The notes below the pieces were generated by a model, which saw only the letters and a program-made list of their open reading frames with translations, did no database searches and was not told the origin of the DNA. Below are positions 30,903 to 44,879 of a stretch of 64,000 bases of DNA, piece after piece; position 1 is the first letter of the stretch; every line of letters begins with the position of its first letter. This DNA comes from Massospora cicadina (Eukaryota; Entomophthoromycota; Entomophthoromycetes; Entomophthorales; Entomophthoraceae), in assembly GCA_022478985.1 (NCBI GenBank), contig JAKSZP010014446.1:248001-312000 (forward strand), read 5' to 3'. Made by a program: the position numbers and the translations under genes.

Positions 30903-33900
30903 ACTCTTATCATAGATGTAGGCTTTAAGCCTGTGAAATCTTCCTTTCTCTTAGTTTTCAGGTTAAATACTAATCTAAGTCTATTGAAAGCACAATTATA
31001 AATCTAATTAATGAAAACATTATAAATATCCCTTTTTTTAAAACACACTTTATTATAACCCAGCACTGCTAATAGACACCATATTATGCTGTAGAAAGAA
31101 AAATAATTTTTCCCTAATTAAGCGTGTTTTCTGTTTAGTGCTAAAGTGCCAGTAATACTGTTATTAATTGTACCTAAATAAAAGTAAAAAAAGTAAATAA
31201 AATAAGGAATGGAGCCACATTTATTAAAGAATAATCTGTACCTTTTCAAATTTTCTATGTTACTTTTATAACTAATAGGGTACCTGTTTGCTTTTGCCCT
31301 AATTCCACTAGATTAGCTGATTTTTACACAGATTGATTATCAAATTACTTTTTTTACTCTTTGTTGGAGTTTGGCATTGACTGGGAAATAAGCTTTAGTT
31401 TTTAGCTGGGTTTGCATTAAGAAAAACGCCATTAAGTTTATATATTAATATAAAAAGAGAGTTGGAGCACTGAAAGATCACATTCAAGCAATAATATTAA
31501 TTAAATAAATCTAATTACGGGTTTGGAGGGACTTAAGCCATTTCCCTGTCTGATATAAGACAATAAATGATAAAACAGATTGTCAGTTCAACTAGATATT
31601 CGATATCCTGGCGATGAGCAAAGCAAAAGCTGGCTAAAAGAACCCTATGCTAATAGGGTTATTAATTATGTGGCCTGCGTTTGCATTAGCTATAAATTAT
31701 ATAATTTTCTAGTAAAATAATATAATGATACACTTGAGTAGAAATGAGAATGTGTGTTAGTTATAATTATGTGTGACTTGCACAGATTTCAGCAACAATT
31801 TTCAGTTAAAAAAGTTGTAGCAATTATTCAGGATATATATATTTCATATTAATTAGTACTTTTTGATTCTGTGTGTTTATTATGAAAGACAGTAACCTTT
31901 GTATTGCTTTCACATTGTATTAATGAGCCTGAACCCTGTGCCAATATCTTCCAGTACCTTAGTAAAGCGATCCACTAGCAGAATTTTGTATATGGCTCAT
32001 TAAGGAGTCCTCTAATACAACTTGTAAAATCTTTCCATACCATCTGGAACCATGTCAGATCCTTCAAGTTCTAATAGCAATTATCCCACAATTCTTGCTA
32101 AGATATGGTGAGTTTCAAGGCTAAGTATTCATGATAGTCCATGTAACGTTAAATTGAGGAGCAACCCCTTATTAAAAAACTTCTTCCATCCAAGACTTAA
32201 TGTCAATATAAATTCAACGGGTGGAATTTATATAATTGGAATCTTCTCATAAAGGAAATATGATCCTTCTCACTCCCAAAAAAGCCTAAAACATAATTGA
32301 AATGGCTCCATAGAAGATATTCCTAGTATATTAGAAAACCTGGAGAAAAAACTTTAGTCATTTTTCTCACCAACATGATCAAGATCATTGATATGATCTA
32401 TAAGTGTCTTATTTTGTAACTAACCACAACTGAACTCAGTTAAAGACATAACTTTCAGCAATATACGCCGCAATACCTTGCTGCTTAAATGCAGCTATCT
32501 AAATAACCAGCTTTTAGGGGTTCTGGACTGCAACAATATAATAAAAATGATGTTATTAAATTTAAGCCCAAAAAAACAACAACACCCTTCTCATGGAATG
32601 TCTTGATAGCACCTTCCTCAAAGTTGTAATGTAGTACTTCACATTCAGAGGCATAAATCAAAAGAACATGGATATATAGATCACCTGGTTCAAAATTAAA
32701 TTGTGAGATTCTGTGATTTGTAAGTGATCTCATAACTCATATAGGGTTAAATAAAATGATCTGTTACATCAATACGCCTATGCTAATACTATTCGATTTA
32801 TGCGGGAAAAATCTGGTTGGTTAATCAGTTAATTACCACTGTAGCGCGTCTACAGGATCAGGTACCTATTATTGACTTCCGCCTCTATGAATTTGAATAA
32901 AGAGCAGCGGCCTATCTTTTAAAAAGTCCGCCAAGATGTTTAGCATAAGACATATGGTAACCGCAAACTACAATCTCACCAGAATTCCCAAATATGGTCA
33001 ACTTATAGATCTGCTGCATCTAATTAATTATATCTTGTATATAAGCTAAGCCAAAACTGAGAATATACCATTTACTAAAATATAGAGTATTCTAGAGTTA
33101 TTAAAAGCATCAAGACCTTGAAATGGGTTTATGATGAATTAAGCTGTGATATAGCTCCTTTTAGAAAAATTGGATGCAGCAACTGACTAGCTTAATAAAT
33201 GTAGTCATCAGAACAATCTCTCAAAAAGGACTCTTAGACAACATATAGGAGCATCTTCAAAGTTATAATGACAACTAGATACAGAAAAAAGTCACTGACA
33301 AGATTCTCACTACAAAATAAATAAAACTATAAGATAGTCTACTATTGGGAGATATTTAGTAGAGAAAAAAAGAGACATTCACAGAAGAATTTCATACAAA
33401 CCAAGATTTGATAACTATGAATACGCTTGAAAAGACAGTTCATTAATAATTTATTCATATTTCCTGCGAGAAATTTTACTTTTTATTGCTGCCTTTCAAG
33501 CAGAAGATGCCAAAGCATAACGTGGAAATTCAGGTGAACTAAGAGTAATTTCACCCATTTACTCCCTTGGCTACAAAAATTTACCAGAATCTCAAAGAAC
33601 AACCATATATGCTAAGTTTTCATGGCCCAGATGGGGGAAAACTTTTTCTTCAAAAACTACTTCCCTTCACCAGAAATGGAGATATGTATGGGACTCTTTA
33701 TACGCTCTGAGTTCACTGTAAAGGAGACCTCAGATTGGCTTAGAACCAGACTAATATATATCAGCCTTTGACGTTAATAGTGCATAACAAGTTAATTTTA
33801 CTTAGAGAATGGCTTTGTGACCTACCAAGAGGTTAAACAAACCAAGCTGAGACTATTCAGAGTAGTCGTAGGGATTCCAACCTGATTTAAACATTTGAAC

Positions 33901-34530
33901 CTCTGCCGGCGGAATTTGAATCCAAAACAAAGGATTGTTTAATAAACCTCATTAGGGATCATCTCAAATTAAAAAAAAACCTCTACCAATATAGGGCTTT
34001 AAACTCAATCCAAACAATTAAATGTTACTATCATGAACAAGTAGCAATTTTCCGCAGAAACTCCAAACAGAAAATCAGTATATATGTGGCTTGAAAGTGC
34101 CTGGCAATTTTCCCTTAATGATTAAAACCGGATTTCTTTTTTAAATTTTTTTCAGCAAATTAACACAATAACGTTTTTATGCAATATACGTAGGATTTCT
34201 ACAATTATTATCGCAAACTTCAATTATACTCATCAATTTGTGCTTTAGTAATAATTTTTAGGTAGTTTTAAAAGAGCATTGACCCCTTACGCTGTGTCTT
34301 CAGTTGCCTTGACCTCTCTTTGGACAGTTGTATTAAAGCCTCACGTCCTGACAAAAATTTGATGCTCTCTGCCAGGTCACCCTAAGTCCCCAGCAAACTT
34401 GTCAATCGCAATAAGCAATAAAACCTTGGTGTCAGATGCCTCATCCTACTGTGATGCCACCCGCTGGCTTTTGTGTGAGGAGTTAACATGAGTGTATGAA
34501 ATCCAGAATAAATCATAACCTTTTATTACC
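30903..34530. other. AT-rich stretch, no gene recognised
   Basis: 3.6 kb of AT-rich sequence without a motif I can name. Short frames (for example 32485-32733 on the minus strand) resemble nothing known to me. It probably contains older repeat and the 5' LTR of element G, which I could not delimit. Confidence 0.4.
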
Positions 34531-34539
34531 CAATTCTAC

Positions 34540-36500
34540 TTAGTTGGACCTCCCCGACTTTTACAAGGATCAGTAACAACTACAAGCTTGGAATTCACAG
34601 AAGCGCTTCAACTCATCATCACTGGGGCCTTTACCCTAGGGATGAGCAAATACAAGACAAGAACTCATAGCATAGCCCTATGACGGTCTTAAACGCTAGT
34701 TCAAATGCTTGATGATGACCATGGTGGGTATGACGTTTGGAGCGTTACTTGAGCCAATTCGCTCATACCACCCTGTATCATCCCTTACAAATAGCAAGGC
34801 TCCATTAATAGGAGCTCTTTTGGCATATACAACTATTGTAACCTTTCTTTTGCAGCTCCTCCAAATTTATCACTCTGCCACCCTCTTTGGTGGTGAGAAA
34901 AAAGTGCCATTTTGGAAAATTGGAAACCCATCAACAATATACAGGCAAATTACCCAGTCTTGACAAAGAGTAATAAGTTTCGTCTACAAAAGTCTTTAAT
35001 CATTTCAGAGATTTAGAAATTGTCATATAAAGCCGGATCAGGGTTATTACCACAGGATTATAGACCCAGATTGACAACTAGAGACTCTTTGTGGATGTTC
35101 ACCTCCTATATCTCAAGGCAATAACTTACAATAATGGGATACCCAGGACAACGGTAGTTTCTCTGGACCACCAGATATGCTGGGTAAGGTAGTCCTCCTG
35201 GAAGCCCTGGATTACCTTAGGCCCCAGACTCCCTAAAGCACCTGGAACACCTGTTTGCAAAGGAACAACATGCTAACTTGGTCACCCAGCCCCTTGGACA
35301 TCCTGGACCTCCCATGCTTAGTACTAATTTGGAAATCCCTGAAGATAGGCTTAACTCGTTATTCCAATAGATATGATATCATAATGCCCAACTAAGAAGC
35401 GTAGCTCAAGGAGTTGAACTAACTCAGGGTGGGGTTCCTCTTCATGTTGAAATTTCATTAGGTGCCAACCACGGTTGACAAACCCTTGGGTGCCCTACCC
35501 TCCCCAAAAATGGAGTTTGAACAGCAAATGCTCAACATGGAACAGAACAAACTTGAGCTTTGGGGCACAACTTCCAGCTTAAAAAACGAAATGAAATAGT
35601 TGGAACATCTCTTTGCCACAAAAACGTCCCTTTGTGCCACCTATGAATATAATAATTCAATAATTGAGAATCTAACGACTTGCATAGTCAGATGAATGCC
35701 TCCATACTCAATAATTTCCTGGAAGACTGCTTCCTCCTTAGATAAAGGTAAACCTCCAATGTTTGTTCATGTCATATGTTCACCAACCACTCCAGGTAGC
35801 CCATTCAAGCCATCCCTTAACGACAAATATATCTAGGATAAAGAAAGGGTTTTCCTTTTTGTACTACTATAAAATTAATTTGGAGGAAGCTACCAACTAT
35901 CAATGGCTCAAGAACTTAATCAGCTGCCGCAGTTGAGTAGCGCAGGATATAATGATACACCATCTAATGACTTTTTGCACTTAAAATAATGCAAAAGCTG
36001 ATTTGCTTTGGGATTTAGGAGTGATTTAATCCTTGCCAACCAAAATTGACAATTATGGGGGATCAGCCTCAAATTGAAGGGAATCCAGTAATGTCTCTCC
36101 CAAAAGTTTTTTTCAACATCTAGAATTTAAAAGTAGGAAATTGAATTACCTTAGATGACCATATTACCGCGGCTTTATCGATATTCAAAACCATACCAAC
36201 ATCCAGCTCTTCCTCAAGGCGGTGAATCTCAACCTAATCTCCCTCCTTCATATTAATGAAGCCCTTATAGAATTTTCATTAAATCTGGTTAAACCTACTT
36301 GTTCTCATTGTCTTACCAGAAGCCCTGGACCCTAGTATTAGCAGTAATGCTTCCCAAATTCCCTGTTTCCAACCTGTACTGCAAATTATGCAAACACTAA
36401 ACCATACCATGGACAATTGCCACCAAATCCTCCGAGACAACGTAGCAAAAGCCCAGTCAGTTTAGGGCAAGAAGCTCCCTTTGCTGACGAGACTTGAATG
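34540..36500 (+). pseudogene. Gag of element G (family II, collagen-like)
   Basis: A further copy of the collagen-Gag family. Starting blocks FTEALQLIITGAFTLG parallel D's ETVKSLIRGAIQPGA. The collagen-like stretch is at about 35137-35324. Then come EFEQQMLNMEQNKLELWGTT (coiled-coil-like, as in C/D after the collagen part), PGSPFKPSLNDKYI (C: TPFKPSLKDKFE) and a zinc knuckle near 36379-36420, CKLCK then, after a one-base frame change, HTMDNC, giving C-x2-C-x4-H-x4-C. Heavily mutated. Confidence 0.6.
35137..35324 (+). other. Eroded collagen-like stretch in G Gag
   Basis: Readable triplets are GYPGQR, GSPPGSPGLP and, after frame changes, LGHPGPPMLS; the last matches D's [11 protein letters not shown] that closes its collagen-like domain. 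More eroded than in C, D or O, but at the same place in Gag. Confidence 0.55.
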
Positions 36501-36799
36501 CCTCAAATATCCTGTTTTATGCCTAATACTTCTACTTGCTTTGTATTAACTGACCCAGCTAAAGCCAACTTACCCCCTTATTTAAGGCAATAAAGCCCAT
36601 TATATTTCTTAATCTTACATTGGTCAATTACTAAAATGAATCCTTACAGTCAGCTCTGCTAGTGAGATCCAGGCCTAAATTAACAAAGCCTTCAAACAAC
36701 CTGAAAATTCCCGTAGCCTGGTCAAGAAAATCTCAACTAGACTCGCTGCAAATATCTACTTACTGTCTCCTAGCCACTAATTCCTAGTTCAGATCCTAG

Positions 36800-36960
36800 G
36801 TTATATGAGGCTTTAGTAGTCCATAAATCTAAATTTTTGGCTATAATTGATACCAGATCCCCAGTTATGGTCTTCTATTTTTGAGCTCAATATATCTGTG
36901 CCCATGAAGACTTCCATTCAATACTTGAAGCTGTCCAAGATGCACAACAATTATATTATT
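36800..36960 (+). pseudogene. Protease start of element G
   Basis: KSKFLAIIDTRSPVMVF near 36825 equals the DTGSPINV site of D with Gly changed to Arg. The element loses recognisable sequence soon after, where the minus-strand element H begins, so G was probably cut by H. Confidence 0.55.
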
Positions 36961-37388
36961 TATTTTTGAGGAGCCAAGTCACGCATACGTACCATCATAG
37001 AGCTATTCCTATGGTAAGTACTGTGTAATGGACTTATTAAAGTCAAGTACTAAAAATGAGATAAAAAATTTGACGTAACTTTATTGCAGTAAAGAATAAG
37101 GTTTTTATACGTTACATTTAACAACATAAACCCCATAAGGAAAGGGATTAATAAAACTTATAGAGATGGAAATTTAAACTAGAAGCTTTTGGTTAGGCGA
37201 TGCATTCCATATTGTAAAATGTTTTTGTAGCATATTTTGATAGGGCGAAGAGGTTTTTAGAATGTATCAAGTCAGATAAAATGGGTAAACATAGGTAAAA
37301 ATAGGGTATATTTTTGATTCTTACTCTTTGCAGATTTTTTTTATTTTACTGACTCTTATTCCGCCTAGTGTTTTATTCACCTTACATA

Positions 37389-38800
37389 TCAAAAATCCTT
37401 CATTTTGATTAAGCAGGATTTCATACAAGGTATTTTAGGCTCGAATTGGTCCAACAGAATTTTCCTGGTATCAAGTTGAGTCTTACTGACTATCAGTTTT
37501 TTCATATGGTAGATCAGTGCAATTTCTTTAACCCCCTTCTCAGGTCTAGGCATCAATTTTCTCAAGGGAGATAAATGCTCAATGTTCTTCTCATAATTTC
37601 CAGTATCCTGATTTTCAACATCACCCACTTTGATAATATTGGCAGTGGAGTACCAACACAAGAATTAACTATGTATGCGTTTGATAATCAATCCTTTTCT
37701 TTAAGTCTTAATTGAGTATTTGTCCCCGTTTGTATATTATATCATATGGCCCATCCCAGCTGTAATCTAATTTTCCTCCTCAAAGCGCTATAAAATTGTG
37801 ATTACACAAGACTAAGTCTGAAATCTTAAAAACAATATAAGGGTTGGAAGGATGCATTAGCTTCTTTGCCTTCTCTTATAACCTTTTTGACTTTCTTTCA
37901 TCCCTTCTGATTGAGGTGGATTAACTTCTGGGCTAATCATAATGGCGCTTTTTAAGACTTCTTGGTATTATCACTGGTAACTTCACGAGCTAATAGAGTC
38001 AGGATTCCAGGTCATCTTCTATATAAAGCCTTATAGGGTGCCATCTTTATAATTAAATAAAAACTTATACTACAAGCTATCCATGCACCTGTGAGATAGT
38101 GGTCCCATAGTAAAGGAATGGCCATCTTATGTAAAATTAAAAACTAACGTCCCATTTGCTCTTTTTTACAGTTCCATTAGTTGATGGGTTTAGGGCGTTT
38201 TGTAAAGTTGTTGATTTACCATACTCATAGCTAAGATCCATAAAACTTTAAAGTAGAGTTCTTCTTGTTGTAGCATAGCAGTACCTGTAGACAGCTAAGA
38301 TCAGTATGTACTTTTTAATAAAAAATTTGTGGTATCCTTCACAAATTATGCGGGAATGGTGATTGCTTGTACTCATTTTATAAAGTAATCAATCTCTACA
38401 AGGATTGTAGATTACCTCCTAGGGGATTCAGGAAGTGGTCCTATGACGCCTATTCATTGGTATGAAATAGTTGCAAGGGTCCATAGTATGATACTTGATC
38501 TAGGCCATATGTGTCAATTTTTACAAGTCATACAAGCGCTTAATAATTTTACTACATAGACCATTATTCCTCCCTAATAATAGTGATCCTTAAACCATTT
38601 GTAAGTTTTTCTGATTCCTCAATGTCCTAAGATATTGTGGGTTTCCATTATATCTGGTACCCATTCCCAAGGTCGCAAGTAAGGTAGACATTCAGTACCA
38701 CTTTCTTGTATAGTAATCAATCCTGAACTTTTGTAATCTGAGTATGTTGTTTAGCATTTTTGAACTATATTCATCTTCATCCTCCTAGAGTCTGGCTTCA
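37389..38800 (-). pseudogene. Integrase of element H
   Basis: On the minus strand METHNILGH and KTYKWFKDHYY near 38640 form the zinc-binding region. GLDQVSYYGPLQLFHTNE parallels the spacer before the core, and ILVEIDYFIK..QAITI the first catalytic region with later blocks eroded. The last 90 codons (37389-37661) are open and include KLIVSKTQLDTRKILLDQFE, a tail seen again at 46600-47050. Confidence 0.6.
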
Positions 38801-38819
38801 TGAGTAAGTCATGTAACCG

Positions 38820-39060
38820 TCCAGCTTTACTTATATCTAAAATTAGTAGTGAAAATCTGGTAAGTCCATCTATGTTTATGTGCTTTGTTACAGCACAATG
38901 GACTATGTTCATATAATATTGGTATAGTTTGAGAGACCTTTGGGCTAGTCCTCCTGATAGATCTTACATGTTTTGCAGCCACTTCAAAGAAGCGTGGTCT
39001 GTAACAACTCAAGAATTTTATAAACTACAAGAAGGGCCGAAAATGTTTTATTACAAGATA
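38820..39060 (-). pseudogene. RNase H remnant of element H
   Basis: On the minus strand VTDHASWLQN-like residues near 38985 (TDH plus a following L-x-W/F-L box) and FEVAAKHVRSI in another frame correspond to the TDHASLKWFQQM box of D. The rest is unreadable. Confidence 0.5.
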
Positions 39061-39429
39061 AACTAAACAATTTTTCTTTTTAACGTAATTTTGCTTTGTT
39101 TTTAGGGGTTTGCTGTTATAGGACACCAGGTGGTCAATGCCTTCCACTTCCAATTGCGAGAGTATGGCTTAACTGCTCAGTTGAAGACATCTGTAAAAAG
39201 AATTAAAGTCTTCCCATAGACACGATGTTGTTATGGGTCTTCTCTTCAACAAATATTTTATGGCCTTGAATGCAGCAAGATTTTCTATTCCTCGCACAAA
39301 AGGAGGTGTTTTTTGGTGAATAAATGGACAATAGGTTCAGTAAGATGAGCGAACTTATCAATATGTTGATGGCAATATTATCATCATTCTTAAATTTACC
39401 TGCATATCTCAGAAGCTCTTTAGCTCAGG

Positions 39430-40110
39430 CATCTTGGAGATTTCTTTACCTTTACTTTACAGGGGTGAATTCCTTACAAATATATGGCGTGTCCTGAAAA
39501 TTACAGTTTTTTTGGAAAAAGGTATAATTTGCAGGATTTAGTTTGATATGGTTTTCTTTTAGACGTGAAAAACTAATTTTTGGGTGTTCAAGATGATCTG
39601 TAAAAGTCTTTGGGAAAACGGTTATGTCATCTATATATACAATCACACAGCTTAGTTTAAAATCCTGCGTTATGTGATCAATCACCTATTGAAACAAGTC
39701 AGGGGTGTTTTTTAATCCCTGAGGGAGCTGGATAAATTGAAATAATTCTTCTATGCATATCAACTCACATTTTTCTTGGTCCTCTGGAGAAAGATGCATC
39801 TGATAATGGCCACTGACATGGTCTATCGTGGAGAATTAATTTAATCCAGGTAGTCGGGCTAAAGCATCATCAACCTATGGAATCAGATTGTTGTCCTTTG
39901 AGTGGCTGTTTACTTCCTGTAATCCAACACTATTCTGTGACCTTTGCCCTTATTCTATATAATTAACATGTGGATGGCCTTGGACTCTAGGAGGGCACAA
40001 GTAAGCTGACATTCAATAATTGCTTGAGCTCAGTCTTCATATATTGCTCCTCTACCTTTTGTTTCCTATATGGCTTCAATCAAACTGGTAAATTTCCTAC
40101 GTTAATACTA
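39430..40110 (-). pseudogene. Reverse transcriptase of element H
   Basis: On the minus strand VEEQYMKTELKQLLNVSLLV near 40060, GKGHRIVLDYRK near 39940, MSVAIIRCIFLQRTKK near 39800 and LIDHITQDFKLSCVIVYIDD near 39650. YIDDI is intact, followed by TVFPKTFTDHLEH and KLNPANYTFFQK. A clear Ty3/gypsy polymerase with frameshifts. Confidence 0.82.
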
Positions 40111-41400
40111 TGTGTCCAGCATTATATGTGACCTTAGTTAATATTTGATGTAGGAAAACCTCTTGATATTCTTCAAGTAATTGGTGCACTTACTCAAGGT
40201 CCTCCTAATTCAACTTTATTTAATTTTTGGACTTGATGTATGTGTCAGGGTAAAACCTGACATTAGTGGCATTCAAGAGATCTCAAATATATTATCCATC
40301 AGAGCAAGAGGATATGTGCTGAATAGATCTATTTATTTTTTGTCATACCATTTTTGTAATGGGTCTGGTTCAATTAATTGCTTAAGTTTTCTTGATTGCA
40401 ATGATATTGAGTCGATCAATTATATAAAACAAATCTAAAATGAGACTGGGATGATTCCCAATGCTTACAAAATCATATACAATTGCAATCCCATAAGCTC
40501 AAAATAACAATAGTGCTCCGTTTAAAAATCAATTAAGTTTAGGTAAGTCCAGGAAGTTAGATGGGATATAAAACTAGGGCATTCATATGCTAATCTTTGC
40601 GGACAATAAAATATTGTCACATGCTACTTTCTTTATGTACTAATTTTCCTTGTACTAGTTACTTATTTTGTATAGTAAACAAGCTATATAATATCCTATT
40701 TATTTATAAAACTCACACCAAATAGTGGTAATTCCTAACTGCAATTCTGGATATTCTGTATCCATGAGTGCAGAAATACTGTACCTGAACAAATCACTAT
40801 TTCGGTACTTCCACGCCTAAACATAGCTGGTGTAATGGCCTAAACAGAAATGGGATTGAATGAAGCAGCCCTTCCTTCTTTAAGGTGAATCGCCCATTTT
40901 CTTTTCTATATTCTATATAGTGCACCAACCCTTTGTTATACTGGACCTTTAGCTCTGGATTAGCAAGTCCACTGCTTGCTATCTCAAACTGGGATAAATA
41001 CTAACTGTCCCAGACAGTATGCCATAAATTATATCATTGCAAGTAGTCCAAAATCAAGGTGTGTACCAATAAAATGTACCTTGTCAATTTCATCAATGGA
41101 AAAAATTGACCCTTCCTAATTTCTTCATGTTTATTGACTAAGGTACCTTGGTTTTCTTAGGTTTCCAAGTAATATTCAATAGGCCGCTGATAAGCAGTAT
41201 CAAGGACTCCTGGTAAAACTTTTGGTTTAAATCTACTGTTTCATAACAATAGTGATAAGTAGCAAGCAGTTTGGGAGTATATTCTGGCTTATGTTGGTAA
41301 AAAACACTATTTTTACTCCTTATTTAATTTTGCCTCCTCAATAGCATAAAATAGTATGCCTTCTGCTGTGTCTACTAAGTTTTAAGTCTTTTTATAGTCT

Positions 41401-41900
41401 TTAAGAGGTAGAGTACCGAAAAGGAAAGTGTAAACAGGGTACACACCAGAAAAAAGTAATTTTTACTGGAGTCTTTATAATACAGTACAAGGAGAACTTC
41501 TTAGGTGAGGAGTGATAAATATTATAATTCATACTGATAACCCATTTTTGTTCAATCATAGACTGCGTCCCAATAAGTATATCATATTGACTATTCTCCA
41601 GGGCAACTGTGGGAGCTGAATAATTTTCTAACTTAAAGTAGCAAAGATGAACATGCACTGATCGCCTAGGTGTTGTTCAGACCAGCGGCGCTATACTCTT
41701 GAGTGTATTAGAGGTCTGGATCAAGCTAAACTTTCTTGATGAGACAGAATGATACAACATTGCTAGGGGATCCCATATCCAAACAAGCCATAATTGGACC
41801 TTATGAATAACCACTTCCACACTGGTGATGGTGTCTCCAAACATTGGCGGGAGTGCTAACATCTCTTTAAGATAAAACATTGTATTGAGCTTTTTAGGCA
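41401..41900 (-). pseudogene. Protease of element H
   Basis: On the minus strand MACLDMGSPSNVVSF near 41790 (D-T-G with Thr replaced by Met) and ENSQYDILIGTQSMIEQKW near 41590, homologous to D's NCYDLLLGTKFL. Open stretches at 41401-41658 and 41677-41880. Confidence 0.65.
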
Positions 41901-41989
41901 GTCCAAGAATACTTTATCTTGATCTCCAGAGACTTTGCATGCTAGAGATGGGTGAGTTTAGCAGGGCAAGGTATTAAATTGCATTGCTG

Positions 41990-44400
41990 GCTGTATCAAT
42001 TCTTCTGTGGCGCCCAAAAACCAAACTGAGGTAAGTGCCTTCAGGAACCTGTGCGTTGTCAATATTTTTAACGTAAAACGGTTTGGAATGGCAATCTCAG
42101 TGGGTCTACCTAAAAATAATAACCTGTGTCCTCATAACAACATTTCAAATGTGTCACTGGAATTGTTCTCAAGGCACGCAAGATGAGTTAATGGCAATGT
42201 TTTGCTTTCAGATACTTTAAACTTGCTGGTTTTTAGAGGTACCTGGCACTAATCCAACTGCCCTTTCCCTTCTCCACAAAGGCAAGGTTTTTATTAATTC
42301 AAATATCTTTCATATGGTTGATCTTCTTGTTGTAGTTTAAACTTTGTTTCTCCTTCTTCTTAGGCTTTGCTTTCTCCACAGTATATACTTTGGGTTTTGT
42401 GGATGCCTTTTAGGAAGTCTCCGGCTTGTGTATATCAACCACATTGAGTAGGGCTTCTATAATGTCCAAGATGTAATTAAAGCTTCATTTTTAAATATGT
42501 GACGTGCATGGATAGATCAGGGTACTATGAAAACCTGCAATTATGAAAGCTATGGCATCATTTAATGTAAGCATTTTTTGAGATCAACAGCAATTGGGCC
42601 ATGATATAAAAGCAATCTGCGAATTTGGCCAAAGTTCAATTTTGGCATAGCCCGATTCTCATGAAAACATGCTTATTCGTACTTGGGCTTTATTTGGACC
42701 TGAATTCCTTGATGAGCGCTTCTTTCAATTCTCTTCAAAGTATGAAGGTTGTCCATATGAACTACAATAACCTCTTAAGAGATACAGATTAAACAATATA
42801 AGATATGCTTATTTTTTAACGATCAGTTGCACATTCCATAAAGGCTTCATAGACGTAGAGGAAAGATTCAAATTCCTTTGTCAGGAAAAGATTTTCTAGA
42901 AAACAATTGAATGTAGTGTCTTCCAATCCTTTAACGACATATACGCTGGGAGCTTCAGATTATTAATTTTGGATGTGTGTCATAATGATCAACTTGACGC
43001 ATGAGTCACATATCTGATCTTGTAGAAGATTAAGATGTTGCTCTCTTTCCTTCAGATTAAGACTTGTAGTGATATCCAGTAGATTAATTCTTCTTTTGAG
43101 AATGACTTTATCATTCTAAAAGCCCTTCATGCGGATGCCCAAATCATTATTTTTTTGTTGAGCAGACAAGTAATAATTTCTGAAAACCTTGTTATCATTC
43201 TTTAACACTATGATGCACCAATTCAAGTCTTACTTCATTTCTCGGCATCTAGAGCTCTGCAAAGGCTTGTGATTCTTGACTTTAAGCTCTTTTGTAAAAG
43301 TATTCTAGTGTTGCTCAGCTTTGTTGAGGTGATGGTTGACTAAAATATTCTTGACTAGGTGGTTAGCCTCTCATACCAATCTATAATAAGTTAAGTTATT
43401 CAGTAATGGAAAGTGTAGACACCTGAGTCAGACAGAATTCCAGATCCTGCTCAACTAGGCTAATTAGTAGAATATAGTTTGATTATTTGATTGAGGATTA
43501 GAAATTCGATGATCCTCCAACTCATCAATTTGTCATAGAGATTGCTCTAGCTGGGTCTCAAGGTTCTTGATACGTTTTTCCTCAATATGATAGCTAGTAG
43601 AAGCTTGGTCCGCCATTTTACCATGTTCTTTGGCGTCATTTCTTTTATAGCTCTTGTCCAAAGGCTTCAAGCAATCTCTTGGTATTTTTGGTTTACTCCA
43701 TAATGTCCTTTTGTAGAAGCTTCATAGCTTCCTTGACTTACTTAGTAACACCAAAATCATTAGTCTAATTTGGTTGTGTAGCAAAATGATATAGTTATGG
43801 TTTGCTTCAATCAGATGGCGGATGTCCCCTATACTTTGTCATGCTAAATTAATTACCTGTTCATAGGCGATCTGCAAGGCCATTGAGTATTAATATCATG
43901 ATGAAATTCCTCTTTATGGAATTCTAGTAAATGCATGACATGGTAGAGTGCAGGGTGTACAAATCATATATTATAAAAGATAGGTTCACATTTGAAATGT
44001 ATGACTTTGAGAGCATTTTTTTCATATAGGTTCATGTAAAACCTATCCACATCGGATAAATTTTTTGCAGCTGGCTCTTTATCCTGTGTAAAACAATCAA
44101 CAAAGTAAGCCTTGGTCTCCTTTATTGGAAATCCATGTCAGATGATGAGATTCAGAAAACTTTATTAGACTATCTTTTACTTCTTTAAATGTGACCAAGA
44201 GTGATTTCCCATTTTGGTCACCTTCTTCACTGTTTCCATTAGCTCCCAGCAGGTTACAATATCATTATATTGTCTTCCAAGGTGAGATCAATTAGATGCA
44301 GTAACAAATAGCATTGGCTGAGCCCTGTAGTGAGCAGAAGCTTGTATGGCTTCCATTTTTGTGGCTCAATGGTAATGTTCCTAAAGACCTTGAGGGTCGA
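41990..44400 (-). pseudogene. Gag of element H, without collagen-like part
   Basis: On the minus strand: a coiled-coil start (HIEEKRIKNLETQLEQSL near 43590), more helical sequence, then FESFLYVYEAFMECATD and ELKEALIKEFRSK near 42800, which match C's NSFLFVYERAMDGATN and QVKTALIKEFWSD. A degenerate knuckle PCLCGEGKG lies near 42275. No Gly-X-Y stretch was found; the region before the capsid is coiled-coil-like instead. Confidence 0.6.
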
Positions 44401-44879
44401 TACTTGCCATAGTTTAAGATTCAAAGCAAGCATTCTAAAATTTTTAGGATGTTAAGTAATGCTTAGGTCACATCAACTATAAACCTCCCCATGGTAAGAG
44501 ATGTGAAGGAATTTAAATAAGTAAAATAACCAAAATAGTGATATCAAATAAACCTGATTACCTTTTTCTCAAAAATACCTTAAGATTTTAATATGTTTTT
44601 TCAACAATATAATTCCCATAAGAAAATTGATAGTATAAGTAATAAATGGGATGCCTGAATCAAGGCTTTTCATTGAATACCGCTTCTGAGTGCATTATTT
44701 TTATCACTAGTGTTTCAAAACCCAAAAAGGGGAGCCGCCATGCATCTTTATTTTCAAATGGGACAAACATAGGGATTATTAGAAATAATTTTTTCCTAAT
44801 ATGGAACCTCAGCTAACAGCCTAGGAAGCCATATCAGAAAGCGAGGAAGCTTTAGGGAAACTTTTGTCCAGCGCCCACT

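Larger units (their letters stand above)
37000..44500 (-). mobile_element. Element H: decayed Ty3/gypsy, minus strand
   Basis: Gag, protease, reverse transcriptase, RNase H and integrase fragments follow in Ty3/gypsy order on the minus strand. The capsid part is clearly related to family II. LTRs were not firmly found; the ends near 37010 and 44490 share a weak GGTAAG...TGTG...AAGT pattern and a later CCCATAAG block. Bases 40111-41400, between protease and reverse transcriptase, show no motif. Confidence 0.65.

Noticed and set aside
31000..34200. CRISPR arrays, rRNA or host genes in the AT-rich gap
   Set aside because: No regularly spaced repeats, no conserved rRNA blocks and no protein family motif seen on either strand.
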